Source: Sediminibacterium ginsengisoli
GTDB lineage: Bacteria; Bacteroidota; Bacteroidia; Chitinophagales; Chitinophagaceae
Assembly: GCA_945901845.1 (NCBI GenBank)
Contig: CAMDLR010000020.1
Coordinates: 1 to 35,974 of the forward strand
DNA length: 35,974 nucleotides
Reading direction: 5' to 3'
Shown here: in pieces, positions 28,863 to 35,974 of the stretch
How positions within the stretch are numbered: position 1 is the first letter of the stretch
Layout: each line of letters begins with the position of its first letter
Position numbers and translations under genes: made by a program
The notes under the pieces: model-generated
Told to the model about the DNA's origin: nothing
The model's database searches: none
The model's input: the letters and a program-made list of their open reading frames with translations, nothing else

Positions 28863-29057
28863 TTACTTGAATAATGAATAAATCAACTTCAGCAATTGGT
28901 TGCTAGAGAAATCCATAACCCACACAAATGCGGTAATGATAACAGTAGCGACAAGTACAATAATGGTACTTTGTTGCAACTGATTCCAAGTTGGCCAGGT
29001 TACTTTTTCTAGTAACTCGTTGTAACTTTCTTTGAAGTAAGTTGTGATCTTGTTCAT
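28863..29057 (-). CDS. secE: Preprotein translocase subunit SecE
   Basis: 64 residues. The amphipathic 'YFKESYNELLEKVTWPTWNQLQQSTIIVL' region is followed by one transmembrane helix ('TIIVLVATVIITAFVWVMDF', about 31-50). This is the short single-helix SecE form common outside enterobacteria. It is the essential clamp subunit of the SecYEG channel. It sits between tRNA-Trp and nusG, the usual bacterial order. Confidence 0.96.
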   Translation of the reverse strand: MNKITTYFKESYNELLEKVTWPTWNQLQQSTIIVLVATVIITAFVWVMDFSSNQLLKLIYSLFK

Positions 29058-29096
29058 GAGAACAAATTAATAATTTTTAAAAAAATAAAACATTAG

Positions 29097-29167
29097 CACG
29101 GGCACTAGGATTCGAACCCAGATCAAAGGTTTTGGAGACCCGTATGCTACCGTTGCACCATGCCCGT
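29097..29167 (-). tRNA. tRNA-Trp (anticodon CCA)
   Basis: The minus strand folds as a cloverleaf: acceptor ACGGGCA/TGCCCGT (29167-29161 with 29104-29098), anticodon loop CTCCAAA with CCA, and T-arm CTGGGTTCGAATCCTAG. The discriminator is G, the expected identity base for tRNA-Trp, and the 3' CCA is not encoded. It lies between tuf and secE and is probably cotranscribed with tuf. Confidence 0.97.
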
Positions 29168-29175
29168 ATAAAGCT

Positions 29176-29208
29176 AAAAGCTATTCCGTTTGTAGCGGAA
29201 CAGCTTTT
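29176..29208 (-). terminator. Hairpin between tuf and tRNA-Trp (weak terminator or processing site)
   Basis: AAAAGCT-G-TTCCG pairs with CGGAA-T-AGCTTTT (29208-29196 with 29188-29176), 12 pairs with one mismatch and a 7-nt loop. Only a short T stretch follows, so it may be a partial terminator or an RNA-processing signal after tuf. Confidence 0.5.
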
Positions 29209-29269
29209 AGAATTATTTGCAAATATAATAAAATCTATTTGCTTGCAGCTAAAAGCTTTCGCTTTGAGC

Positions 29270-30460
29270 TTATTTGATGATTTCAGTTACCTGACCTGCA
29301 CCTACTGTTCTACCACCTTCACGAATCGCAAATTTAAGACCTTTTTCCATTGCGATTGGTTGGATTAATTTAACAGTTAAGTTGGTGTTATCACCAGGCA
29401 TAACCATTTCTGTACCAGCTGGAAGTGAACACTCACCAGTTACGTCTGTTGTACGGAAATAGAATTGAGGACGGTATTTGTTAAAGAATGGAGTATGACG
29501 TCCACCTTCTTCTTTTGATAGTACATACACCTCACCCTTAAATTCAGTGTGCGGCGTAATAGAACCTGGCTTACAGATTACCATACCTCTACGGATATCT
29601 TTTTTCTCAATACCACGTAATAATAAACCTGCGTTATCACCAGCTTGACCTTCGTCTAATAATTTTTTGAACATCTCAACACCAGTTACTGTAGAAGTAA
29701 GCGGCGCATCCATCAAACCAACGATTTCAACACCTTCACCTACTTTGATGATACCACGCTCGATACGACCTGTAGCAACTGTACCACGACCTGTGATCGA
29801 GAATACATCTTCTACTGACATCAAGAACGCCATATCAACTGGACGTGGAGGAAGTGGGATATAAGAATCTACTGCAGCCATTAATTCGTCAATCTTAGCA
29901 ACCCATTGTGGATCTTCAGAAAGCGCACCAGTTGCAGAACCTTGAATAATTGGTGTATTGTCACCATCGAAACCGTATAAAGTTAATAACTCACGGATTT
30001 CCATTTCAACTAATTCTAATAATTCAACATCATCAACTAAGTCTACTTTGTTCATGAAAACAACGATACTAGGTACGCCTACCTGACGAGCCAAAAGGAT
30101 GTGCTCTTTGGTTTGTGGCATCGGACCATCAGTTGCAGCAACTACTAGGATGGCACCATCCATTTGTGCAGCACCTGTAATCATATTCTTTACATAGTCA
30201 GCGTGACCTGGACAGTCAACGTGCGCATAGTGACGATTAGCAGTTTGATATTCTACGTGGGCGGTATTAATGGTAATACCACGCTCTCTTTCTTCCGGAG
30301 CACCATCGATTTCATCATATTTTTTTGCAATGTTACCCATGCCCTTTTTAGCCAATTGCGATGTGATGGCAGCAGTTAAGGTGGTTTTACCGTGGTCAAC
30401 GTGACCAATGGTACCAACGTTTACGTGAGGTTTTTCCCTCTTAAAGGTCTCTTTAGACAT
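29270..30460 (-). CDS. tuf: Translation elongation factor EF-Tu
   Basis: 396 residues. The GTPase motifs are G1 'GHVDHGKTT' (19-27), the effector '[14 protein letters not shown]', G3 'DCPGH' (82-86) and G4 'NKVD' (137-140). Domains 2 and 3 follow, ending '[10 protein letters not shown]'. EF-Tu carries aminoacyl-tRNA to the ribosome. It follows a four-tRNA cluster (Thr, Tyr, Gly, Thr), the same order as thrU-tyrU-glyT-thrT-tufB of E. coli, so the tRNAs and tuf probably form one transcript. The 182-bp gap to tRNA-Thr(GGU) is T-rich and contains no clear promoter. Confidence 0.99.
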   Translation of the reverse strand: MSKETFKREKPHVNVGTIGHVDHGKTTLTAAITSQLAKKGMGNIAKKYDEIDGAPEERERGITINTAHVEYQTANRHYAHVDCPGHADYVKNMITGAAQMDGAILVVAATDGPMPQTKEHILLARQVGVPSIVVFMNKVDLVDDVELLELVEMEIRELLTLYGFDGDNTPIIQGSATGALSEDPQWVAKIDELMAAVDSYIPLPPRPVDMAFLMSVEDVFSITGRGTVATGRIERGIIKVGEGVEIVGLMDAPLTSTVTGVEMFKKLLDEGQAGDNAGLLLRGIEKKDIRRGMVICKPGSITPHTEFKGEVYVLSKEEGGRHTPFFNKYRPQFYFRTTDVTGECSLPAGTEMVMPGDNTNLTVKLIQPIAMEKGLKFAIREGGRTVGAGQVTEIIK

Positions 30461-30642
30461 TTTTATCGGTTTTATTTGTGTTTTAAAAAAAATTGCCTTT
30501 TGGGCTTTATTTATTTCGAATCATTCCTTTCGGAAAAATTGCTTTTTTGGTGTTCCTTTTTTTTGCTTTGTTGTTATCGGCGCGCTAAATTAGGTAATTT
30601 TTTGCGCTTTTAACTATTATTATGCGTTGTAACATAGATTAG

Positions 30643-30714
30643 AGCCGTTAGTGAGAATCGAACTCACGACCTCTTCCCTACCAAGGAAGTGCTCTACCCC
30701 TGAGCTACAACGGC
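30643..30714 (-). tRNA. tRNA-Thr (anticodon GGU)
   Basis: Cloverleaf on the minus strand: acceptor GCCGTTG/TAACGGC, D-arm GCTCAGGGGTAGAGC, anticodon stem CTTCC/GGAAG with loop TTGGTAG (GGT), and T-arm GTGAGTTCGATTCTCAC. The discriminator is U; no encoded CCA. Confidence 0.96.
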
Positions 30715-30754
30715 TTAGCCTCGTTTAAAGCCTAGTAGCTCCAAACGAACATGG

Positions 30755-30827
30755 AGCGGAAGACGAGGGTCGAACCCGCAACCTATAGCTTGGAAGGCTA
30801 TCGCTCTACCAATTGAGCTACTTCCGC
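30755..30827 (-). tRNA. tRNA-Gly (anticodon UCC)
   Basis: Acceptor GCGGAAG/CTTCCGC, D-arm GCTCAATTGGTAGAGC, anticodon stem ATAGC/GCTAT with loop CTTCCAA (TCC), and T-arm GCGGGTTCGACCCTCGT. The discriminator is U; no encoded CCA. Confidence 0.96.
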
Positions 30828-30876
30828 TTGTTTTACAAAGCTTTCGCATTGTAATCAGTTATTTTAAAGAACTAAG

Positions 30877-30959
<83 letters not shown>

Positions 30960-30987
30960 TACTAGAAGTTTTTGATATAAAAAATAG

Positions 30988-31060
30988 AGCCGAAGATGGG
31001 ACTCGAACCCGCGACCTACTGATTACAAATCAGTTGCTCTACCAACTGAGCTACTCCGGC
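30988..31060 (-). tRNA. tRNA-Thr (anticodon UGU)
   Basis: Acceptor GCCGGAG/CTTCGGC (one G-U pair), D-arm GCTCAGTTGGTAGAGC, anticodon stem ACTGA/TCAGT with loop TTTGTAA (TGT), and T-arm GCGGGTTCGAGTCCCAT. It is the first RNA of the tRNA-tuf transcript. Confidence 0.96.
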
Positions 31061-31103
31061 ATTATACTTCTATAAAAAAAGAACAACCTCTTTTAAGGGA
31101 CGG

Positions 31104-31133
31104 CAAAGGTAATGGAAAACTTTATTCGGCAAA
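31104..31133 (-). promoter_or_regulatory. Promoter of the tRNA-tuf operon (Bacteroidota type)
   Basis: TTTG (31133-31130), an 18-nt spacer and TACCTTTG (31111-31104) fit the TTTG / TAnnTTTG consensus. It lies 43 bp upstream of tRNA-Thr(UGU). The rest of the 293-bp gap to hpf holds the hpf terminator and its tandem repeats. Confidence 0.8.
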
Positions 31134-31241
31134 ATTTTGGACCATAAATTTTCCAAGAGTTTTTAATAGTTTTTTGAGGTGTTGGGGCTAGTGCGCTTAA
31201 ATGGATCCAAAAAGCCTGCACAAAACGGCAAAAGATGGCGC

Positions 31242-31267
31242 AAAAAAGGCCTCCCGTTAGGGAGGCC
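31242..31267 (-). terminator. Intrinsic terminator after hpf
   Basis: A perfect 8-bp GC-rich stem GGCCTCCC/GGGAGGCC (31267-31260 with 31255-31248) with a 4-nt loop, followed by TTTTTT (31247-31242). Confidence 0.93.
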
Positions 31268-31310
31268 GGTACTACTAAACCCAGTATTTTGGCGGAATTA
31301 ACCCGCAGAA

Positions 31311-31362
31311 ATTAAGCCGCATATATTAAGCCGCATATATTAAGCCGCATATATTAAGCCGC
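31311..31362. repeat. 14-bp tandem repeat covering the hpf stop codon
   Basis: ATTAAGCCGCATAT occurs in three full copies (31311-31324, 31325-31338, 31339-31352) plus a partial fourth (31353-31362). The fourth copy contains the last hpf codons (GCG GCT) and the TAA stop. Each further copy therefore repeats an Ala-Ala-stop-like string downstream of the gene. A degenerate relative may follow at about 31296-31310. Confidence 0.92.
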
Positions 31363-31653
31363 TAGTTTTTCTTTGTGTTTTTTGATTTGAGCGACCATGG
31401 CATCAAAAGCACCATCAAACGCTGCTTCGAAAGTTTTAGCACTATCCTTTACAAAAAAATCATGTTTGGGAACGTGCACGCATATTTCTACCACTTTGTC
31501 TTTGATGTGGTGAACGACATTGTCAAGTTTTAAGAAGATTTCCATTTTGGTGATACCGTCATGAAATTGGTTGAATTTTTTTGTTTTTTGTGTAACCCAC
31601 TGGGTTAATTTTTCGTCTGCAACAAAGTGCACAGTTTGAATTAAAACGTTCAT
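31354..31653 (-). CDS. hpf: Ribosome hibernation promoting factor (short HPF/RaiA family)
   Basis: 99 residues from the ATG at 31653 (MNVLIQTVHFVADEKLTQWV...). An ATG at 31698 would add 15 residues that do not fit the conserved start of this family. The beta-alpha-beta-beta-beta-alpha pattern and the basic segments fit short HPF/YfiA, without the dimerisation domain of long HPF. Such proteins bind the 30S decoding region in slow growth and inactivate ribosomes. It lies 180 bp downstream of the xer gene; that gap holds an imperfect stem-loop (near 31779-31815) and no clear promoter. Its stop codon lies within a tandem repeat. Confidence 0.87.
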   Translation of the reverse strand: MNVLIQTVHFVADEKLTQWVTQKTKKFNQFHDGITKMEIFLKLDNVVHHIKDKVVEICVHVPKHDFFVKDSAKTFEAAFDGAFDAMVAQIKKHKEKLAA

Positions 31654-31833
31654 ACAACAACTCTTTAAATGGTGATTAAAATAATTGAAAAGAACCAACG
31701 ATCGTATCTTACAATTTACTACTTAAATAACACAATAAAAAGTTAAATATTTAAACGGCAACGACATGGAATTTGCTAAGCTAAACGCTTACGGTTTGGG
31801 ATTTGAGCGTTTTAGGATTTTGGGCGCAAACCA

Positions 31834-32730
31834 CTACGCCTTAGGATGCGCTTTTTTGAAAACCTCTTTTAATTTTTCGATGGTGTTGTGCGTATAAACC
31901 TGTGTTGCTGCAAGGCTGCTGTGGCCTAGCAGTTCCTTTACTGCATTGAGGTCTGCACCATTATTCATTAAATGCGTTGCAAAACTATGCCTTAAAATGT
32001 GCGGACTTTTTTGCTGCAGCGTCGTTACTAAACTTAAATAATGTTTTACAAAAGTATATACCATGCGGGGCTGCAACGCCTTTCCATTTTGATTGGTAAA
32101 TAAGTTGTCGATACCAGGTAATTTTGTAGGACGATTAGCAACGTATTCTTGTAGTTGTTGCAGCAGCATTGGACCAAGTGGAAGCAAGCGTTCTTTGTTG
32201 CCTTTACCGACCACTTTTAACTGCTTTAATGAAGGATCTAGTTGTGACGCTTTTAAATGCACCAGCTCACTTAAACGCATACCTGTACTATAAAATAATT
32301 GAAGTACTAATTTTTCGGTGCGGCCCTTCCAGGTGTCTGGAAACTCGACATGTGCAAACAATGTTTCCATATCAACTTCGGCAACAAAAGCAGGAAGCCT
32401 CTTACGCACTTTTGGCGTGACAATGGTTGCCATTGGACTTGTTACTAATCCCCCTGTTTTGAGTTGGTATTTGAAAAAAGATTTGAGGGCCGAAATTTTA
32501 CGGTTTAAACTTTTGGCCGTTAGCCCCTCTTCTTTCATTTCGGCGAGCCAAGACCTAATGTACATGGCGGTAATTGATGCTAGCGGTGGCGCATCAAATT
32601 GACTGGTGAGGTAGGCAAAAAACTGGGCTAGATCGTTTTGATAGGCAATAATAGTATGCTGCGCATAACGCTTCTCAAATTTGAGATGGTCTAAAAAAGG
32701 TTGCAATATGGCGGCGTACGCATCAGACAT
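31834..32730 (-). CDS. Tyrosine recombinase XerC/XerD
   Basis: 298 residues. The N-terminal SAM-like core-binding domain covers about 5-90 and the catalytic domain about 108-290. Catalytic residues: Arg152 ('STGMRLSEL'), Lys176 ('VVGKGNKER'), His244 and Arg247 ('HILRHSFATHLM'), His270 ('LLGHSS') and the nucleophile Tyr279 ('TQVYTHN'). Family members resolve chromosome dimers at dif; whether this is the XerC or the XerD copy I cannot decide. No mobile-element features surround it, and the rpsU-xer-hpf order is a conserved Bacteroidota context. The rpsU terminator ends about 20 bp before its start. Confidence 0.92.
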   Translation of the reverse strand: MSDAYAAILQPFLDHLKFEKRYAQHTIIAYQNDLAQFFAYLTSQFDAPPLASITAMYIRSWLAEMKEEGLTAKSLNRKISALKSFFKYQLKTGGLVTSPMATIVTPKVRKRLPAFVAEVDMETLFAHVEFPDTWKGRTEKLVLQLFYSTGMRLSELVHLKASQLDPSLKQLKVVGKGNKERLLPLGPMLLQQLQEYVANRPTKLPGIDNLFTNQNGKALQPRMVYTFVKHYLSLVTTLQQKSPHILRHSFATHLMNNGADLNAVKELLGHSSLAATQVYTHNTIEKLKEVFKKAHPKA

Positions 32731-32749
32731 GAACCAAAAGTTTGGGCAT

Positions 32750-32788
32750 AAAAAAAGTAGCCTAAAGTTAAGATACTTAAGGCTACTT
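32750..32788 (-). terminator. Intrinsic terminator after rpsU
   Basis: A 9-bp outer stem AAGTAGCCT/AGGCTACTT (32788-32780 with 32763-32755), with a further inner helix, followed on the minus strand by a T-run (32756-32750). Confidence 0.88.
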
Positions 32789-32814
32789 ACTATGATTTAG
32801 GAAACAAAGGGTAA

Positions 32815-33012
32815 TTACCCTTCGATTTTTCCGCTAGCTATTTGTTGCTTGTAGATTGCTTTTAACACTTCTTCACGACGCACAACAGAAGGCTTTGTGA
32901 AAGCTTGACGCCCTCTTAATTGTAAAAGCGTTTTGCTTTTTTCAAACTTCTTTTTGTACTTCTTAAGCGCTTTGTCGATGTTTTCGCAGTCTTTTGAGTC
33001 GATAATTAACAT
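32815..33012 (-). CDS. rpsU: Ribosomal protein bS21
   Basis: 65 residues, 'MLIIDSKDCENIDKALKKYKKKFEKSKTL', with an Arg/Lys-rich second half. S21 sits by the 3' end of 16S rRNA, at the anti-Shine-Dalgarno. The gene is a single cistron here: own promoter, own strong ribosome-binding site and own terminator. In Flavobacteriia, published work links S21 to sequestration of the anti-Shine-Dalgarno and to regulation of rpsU itself; this gene's architecture fits that model. Confidence 0.96.
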   Translation of the reverse strand: MLIIDSKDCENIDKALKKYKKKFEKSKTLLQLRGRQAFTKPSVVRREEVLKAIYKQQIASGKIEG

Positions 33013-33020
33013 ACTATGAT

Positions 33021-33029
33021 ACCTCCTTA
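33021..33029 (-). promoter_or_regulatory. Strong Shine-Dalgarno sequence of rpsU
   Basis: TAAGGAGGT (33029-33021) is complementary over nine bases to the standard 16S 3' end. It lies 8 nt before the rpsU ATG, an ideal spacing. Nearly all other genes in the window lack such a site, so it is exceptional here. Confidence 0.92.
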
Positions 33030-33046
33030 GGTGATTTTTAGGACTG

Positions 33047-33077
33047 CAAAGATAGGGGAAGCTTATTAATTTACAAA
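33047..33077 (-). promoter_or_regulatory. rpsU promoter (Bacteroidota type)
   Basis: TTTG (33077-33074), a 19-nt spacer and TATCTTTG (33054-33047) match the consensus exactly. The 5' leader of rpsU would be about 30 nt and consist mostly of the Shine-Dalgarno region. Confidence 0.85.
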
Positions 33078-33134
33078 CGGTTCAGAAAAATAATTTTCAA
33101 ATTAGAAACCAAGCCTAATTATTAAAACTAAAAT

Positions 33135-34991
33135 TTAGATGGACTTGCCTTTTAATGCCCCCTTTACCGCCTCATCCATGGCACGCTCGGCAAATGGTCT
33201 AGTGGTTTCGTTCAGGGCTTCTATTTTAGCTTGAATTAGGTTTTTGTCCTCCATGGTGATAGCCAGTTGTAGCGCTTGCAACGCAAGCGCGGTTTGGGTC
33301 ACTTCTTCGGGGCTTAATAGAGATTGGTGTTTTACCATAAACTTTTCGGTAACGGCAAGAAGCTGCTCTCCTTCTGTTCTTGCCTCTACCAGGGCCCTTA
33401 AAACCATATCGGCAGCCGCGTTTTCAATACTGTCTTGTAACATCTTTTCTACCTGGTCATCGGTTAAATCTAGTGCAGGTTTAACTTCAATAATTTGTTC
33501 AACACCACTTCGTAACTCTTTGGCTTTCACTACTAATATACCATCTGCGTTCAATAAAAATTGGATGTCAACCTTAGGGAGTCCAGCTGGCATACCAGGT
33601 ATACCGGTAAGGTTAAACTCGGCTAATTTACGGTTATCTTTTACCAAATCACGTTCCCCTTGATACACCGAAATACGCATACTCGACTGCCCGTCTACGT
33701 GTGTGGTATATTGCCTACCAACCTGCATAGGTACTTTTGAGTTACGTGGAACGAGTACTTCCATAAGGCCGCCCATGGTTTCAATACCCAGGCTTAAAGG
33801 TGTGATATCGAGTAGTAAAAAGTCTTTGTTATTGCCCGCAAGTATATCTGCTTGGACCGCTGCACCTAGTGCAACAACCTCGTCTGGATTGATACTATCA
33901 TTGACAGGCTTCCCAAAAAAGGTTGCCACTGCTTCTTTAACTGCAGGAATACGGGTACTACCCCCCACCATTACTATGGCATCTATATGACCGGCGTTTA
34001 GCTTAGCATCTGCTAGCGCATTTTTACAACAATCAATCGTTTTACCAATGATAGATGTGATCAATCCCTCAAAAACAGGCTTTGTAATTTGATATATTTC
34101 TCCTTCAATTGTTGTTTCAAACTGATCCGTACCACTTAAAGTTATTTTAGCTTCTTCTGCACTTAATCGAATTGTTTGCAATAATTTAGGAGTTGTTTGT
34201 AAAACTTTAATATCAATTGATTTTAGTGCTAACCAATAATCAATGATAGCACGGTCAATGTCATCTCCACCTAAATAAGTATCCCCATTGGTAGATAGTA
34301 CATCAAATACCCCGTCGGTTATTTTAAGGATAGAAATATCAAAAGTACCACCTCCTAAATCGTATACCGCAATGGTCGTTTCCTCATCTTTTTGAAGACC
34401 TAGGCCGTATGCTAAACTCGCTGCTGTTGGCTCATTTACAATCCGGAGTACATCTAGTCCAGCTAATTTACCCGCATCGCGCGTGGCCTGACGCTGGGCA
34501 TCGTTAAAATAAGCAGGCACCGTAATAACCGCTTTGGTTACGGGTGTTTTTAAAATATGTTCGGCGCGTTTTTTTAATTCGGCCAGGATAAAAGAAGATA
34601 AATCAGTGGGTGAATAAAAACTCGACCCTACCTGCACTTTTACGAGCGCATCGGTGTTGTCATCAATTACTTTGTAGGTAAAATACCCGGCACTCTGGCT
34701 AACATCTTTATAGCTTTTACCCATCAGGCGCTTGGCACTAAATATGGTATTAGCAGGGTCTGTCTCTAAAAACTGTTTAGCGCCCTGTCCTACTTCTGGA
34801 TTGCCAAAAACATCAAAGTGCACCACACTAGGTACCAAACTTGAGCTATCATGCTCTTTTAAAGCAACGGGTTGCTTGGTTTCGGGATGAATGATGGCCA
34901 CCAAACTATTGGTAGTACCTAAATCTATTCCCACAATCATTTCAGCCTTTTGAAGGCTACCAGTTGCGATATTAATGCCAATCTTTGCCAT
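33135..34991 (-). CDS. hscA: Hsp70-family chaperone, HscA-like
   Basis: 618 residues. The N-terminal ATPase domain carries the phosphate-1 motif '[10 protein letters not shown]' (20-29), '[24 protein letters not shown]', '[14 protein letters not shown]' and '[15 protein letters not shown]'. The substrate-binding domain begins near '[17 protein letters not shown]'. The N-terminal extension of about 17 residues before the ATPase core, the segment '[16 protein letters not shown]' and the 'GGDDID' motif resemble HscA, the iron-sulfur assembly chaperone, more than DnaK (about 635-640 residues with a longer tail). No hscB or iscU is adjacent in this window. It lies 15 bp after the RDD gene. Confidence 0.82.
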   Translation of the reverse strand: MAKIGINIATGSLQKAEMIVGIDLGTTNSLVAIIHPETKQPVALKEHDSSSLVPSVVHFDVFGNPEVGQGAKQFLETDPANTIFSAKRLMGKSYKDVSQSAGYFTYKVIDDNTDALVKVQVGSSFYSPTDLSSFILAELKKRAEHILKTPVTKAVITVPAYFNDAQRQATRDAGKLAGLDVLRIVNEPTAASLAYGLGLQKDEETTIAVYDLGGGTFDISILKITDGVFDVLSTNGDTYLGGDDIDRAIIDYWLALKSIDIKVLQTTPKLLQTIRLSAEEAKITLSGTDQFETTIEGEIYQITKPVFEGLITSIIGKTIDCCKNALADAKLNAGHIDAIVMVGGSTRIPAVKEAVATFFGKPVNDSINPDEVVALGAAVQADILAGNNKDFLLLDITPLSLGIETMGGLMEVLVPRNSKVPMQVGRQYTTHVDGQSSMRISVYQGERDLVKDNRKLAEFNLTGIPGMPAGLPKVDIQFLLNADGILVVKAKELRSGVEQIIEVKPALDLTDDQVEKMLQDSIENAAADMVLRALVEARTEGEQLLAVTEKFMVKHQSLLSPEEVTQTALALQALQLAITMEDKNLIQAKIEALNETTRPFAERAMDEAVKGALKGKSI

Positions 34992-35006
34992 AAGTAGGTA
35001 GTAAAA

Positions 35007-35399
35007 TTACGACTCTACCACCATAGTTCCACTCAAATAATCATGCAATGTGGTTCCTAGAAACGGAATAAAAAATGGATCAATGATGATGAGCCTTGCT
35101 AGAGATCGGATAAAAATTTGACCTACACTTGCTTGAATAGTTGTCTCTAAAGTGCTTTTGCTAGATACTACCTTACAAGCAGTGAGCCATTTGGCGGGTG
35201 TTTTTGCAAAAAGGAGTTCTAAAATAAAATAGTAAATGAACAGGGACCCAAAGAAAAACCAGCCAAAATTTAAGTGCATATAGCCCCAGTATAGTACATG
35301 AAAATTCCACCACTTGTACAGCAGAATTGCAAGTATCCAATAGAGTAGCGTATCTATTAAAAAGTTTAATACACGGGTACCATCTCCTACTTTTTTCAT
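35007..35399 (-). CDS. RDD-family membrane protein
   Basis: 130 residues. 'GTRVLNFLIDTLLYWILAILLY' contains the start of the family pattern (Arg and Asp in the first helix). Hydrophobic segments lie at about 10-29, 44-64 and 95-114. The family's closing motif appears as 'LHDYLSGTMVVES'. RDD proteins are small inner-membrane proteins; some are implicated in ion exchange, but the function here is unknown. It is divergent from tyrS and appears to be cotranscribed with hscA. Confidence 0.85.
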   Translation of the reverse strand: MKKVGDGTRVLNFLIDTLLYWILAILLYKWWNFHVLYWGYMHLNFGWFFFGSLFIYYFILELLFAKTPAKWLTACKVVSSKSTLETTIQASVGQIFIRSLARLIIIDPFFIPFLGTTLHDYLSGTMVVES

Positions 35400-35448
35400 G
35401 GTGCAAAAATAACGCCTTGTTCCCGTAATTACCCTACTAACTATTCCT

Positions 35449-35456
35449 TACTTTTG
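35449..35456 (+). promoter_or_regulatory. Possible -7 element of the tyrS promoter
   Basis: TACTTTTG fits TAnnTTTG and lies 20 bp before the tyrS ATG. No convincing TTTG is found at -33. Confidence 0.45.
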
Positions 35457-35476
35457 CAACAACTAAGCGCACCGTT

Positions 35477-35974
35477 ATGACTTTGATTGAAGAACTACGT
35501 TGGAGAGGCATGATTCAAGACATGATGCCAGGTACAGAAGAATTGTTGGCAAAAGAAATGGTATCTGGCTATATTGGATTTGACCCTACTTCAGATAGTT
35601 TACATATAGGAAGCCTTGTGCCTATTTTACTACTTGTTCATTTGCAAAATGCAGGGCATAAACCCTATGCACTTGTGGGTGGCGCTACCGGCATGGTGGG
35701 CGATCCATCAGGTAAAAGTGAAGAGCGTAATTTATTATCAGAAGATATTTTACTCCATAACCAAGAAGGTGTTCGAAAACAATTAGAAAGGTTTTTAGAC
35801 TTTGATGCATCTAAAAAAAATGCAGCCGTTATGGTGAATAACTATGACTGGTTTAAAGAAATTAATTTTCTTTCATTTATTAGAGATGCGGGCAAATATA
35901 TCACTGTCAATTACATGATGGCCAAAGACAGTGTAAAAAAGAGATTAGAAGGCGACACTGGTATGAGCTTTACC
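35477..35974 (+). CDS. tyrS: Tyrosyl-tRNA synthetase, 3' part cut by window edge
   Basis: 166 codons are visible from ATG at 35477 to the right edge, with no stop. The class I signature appears as '[17 protein letters not shown]' (HIGS at 43-46), followed by '[21 protein letters not shown]' and the tRNA/tyrosine-binding '[27 protein letters not shown]'. This is the standard bacterial TyrRS catalytic domain; the KMSKS loop and the S4-like domain would lie outside the window. It attaches tyrosine to tRNA-Tyr, whose gene is also in this window. No T-box or other leader structure is seen upstream. Confidence 0.96.
   Translation, partial: MTLIEELRWRGMIQDMMPGTEELLAKEMVSGYIGFDPTSDSLHIGSLVPILLLVHLQNAGHKPYALVGGATGMVGDPSGKSEERNLLSEDILLHNQEGVRKQLERFLDFDASKKNAAVMVNNYDWFKEINFLSFIRDAGKYITVNYMMAKDSVKKRLEGDTGMSFT

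Noticed and set aside
31834..32730. Tyrosine recombinase as a sign of an integrated element
   Set aside because: The gene sits in a conserved housekeeping context (rpsU-xer-hpf) with no attachment repeats, and the adjacent tRNAs are intact and undisrupted.
33244..33663. 139-codon open frame on the plus strand
   Set aside because: Antisense to the conserved hscA frame, no family resemblance and no promoter; a shadow frame.
35404..35411. TATTTTTG resembling a -7 element for the RDD gene
   Set aside because: It would start transcription at or after the ATG (35399) and has no TTTG at -33; probably chance in AT-rich DNA.

Overview
The window reads as chromosomal core DNA of a member of the Bacteroidota, most likely Chitinophagaceae-like. 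Reasons: an AT-rich genome with almost no Shine-Dalgarno sequences except one striking case at rpsU; several promoters of the Bacteroidota type (TTTG, about 19 nt, TAnnTTTG); an outer-membrane beta-barrel receptor with a carboxypeptidase-regulatory-like N-terminus; a TlpA-type thioredoxin with a DUF4369-like N-terminus; and the gene order rpsU-xer-hpf-tRNAs-tuf-tRNA(Trp)-secE-nusG-rplKAJL-rpoBC. The family-level placement is inference. Nearly every gene lies on the minus strand, so transcription runs from high to low coordinates; only an ArsC-like gene near the left edge and tyrS at the right edge are on the plus strand.

Left part (1-3205): a partial outer-membrane receptor, a small ArsC/Spx-like protein, and a TlpA-type lipid- or periplasm-facing thioredoxin. 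Amino-acid biosynthesis block (3221-12429): a complete tryptophan operon trpE-G-D-C-F-B-A runs, with 1-bp gaps or overlaps, straight into the last part of histidine biosynthesis, hisH-A-F-IE. Upstream of trpE there is a 19-residue leader ORF with three consecutive Trp codons, followed by an intrinsic terminator. A copy of the terminator's 3' arm lies inside the leader ORF. This is a compact ribosome-mediated attenuator that would govern trp and, by read-through, the his genes.

Middle (12474-17157): ispD (isoprenoid), an isoaspartyl peptidase/asparaginase, a heptose-7-phosphate kinase, an APC amino-acid permease and a Skp/OmpH-like chaperone.

Information-processing block (17246-31060): rpoC, rpoB, rplL, rplJ, rplA, rplK, nusG, secE, tRNA-Trp, tuf, and tRNA-Thr(GGU), Gly(UCC), Tyr(GUA), Thr(UGU). 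A strong terminator plus a good promoter between rplL and rpoB separate the polymerase genes from the ribosomal-protein genes. Right part (31354-35974): hpf, a XerC/D recombinase, rpsU with a near-perfect Shine-Dalgarno sequence, an HscA-type Hsp70, an RDD membrane protein and the 5' part of tyrS.

I see no prophage, insertion sequence, CRISPR array, rRNA or replication origin. The most interesting signals are regulatory RNA elements rather than new protein systems: the trp attenuator feeding a trp-his supraoperon, the rpsU ribosome-binding site, a tandem repeat covering the hpf stop codon, and terminators placed directly against downstream start codons.
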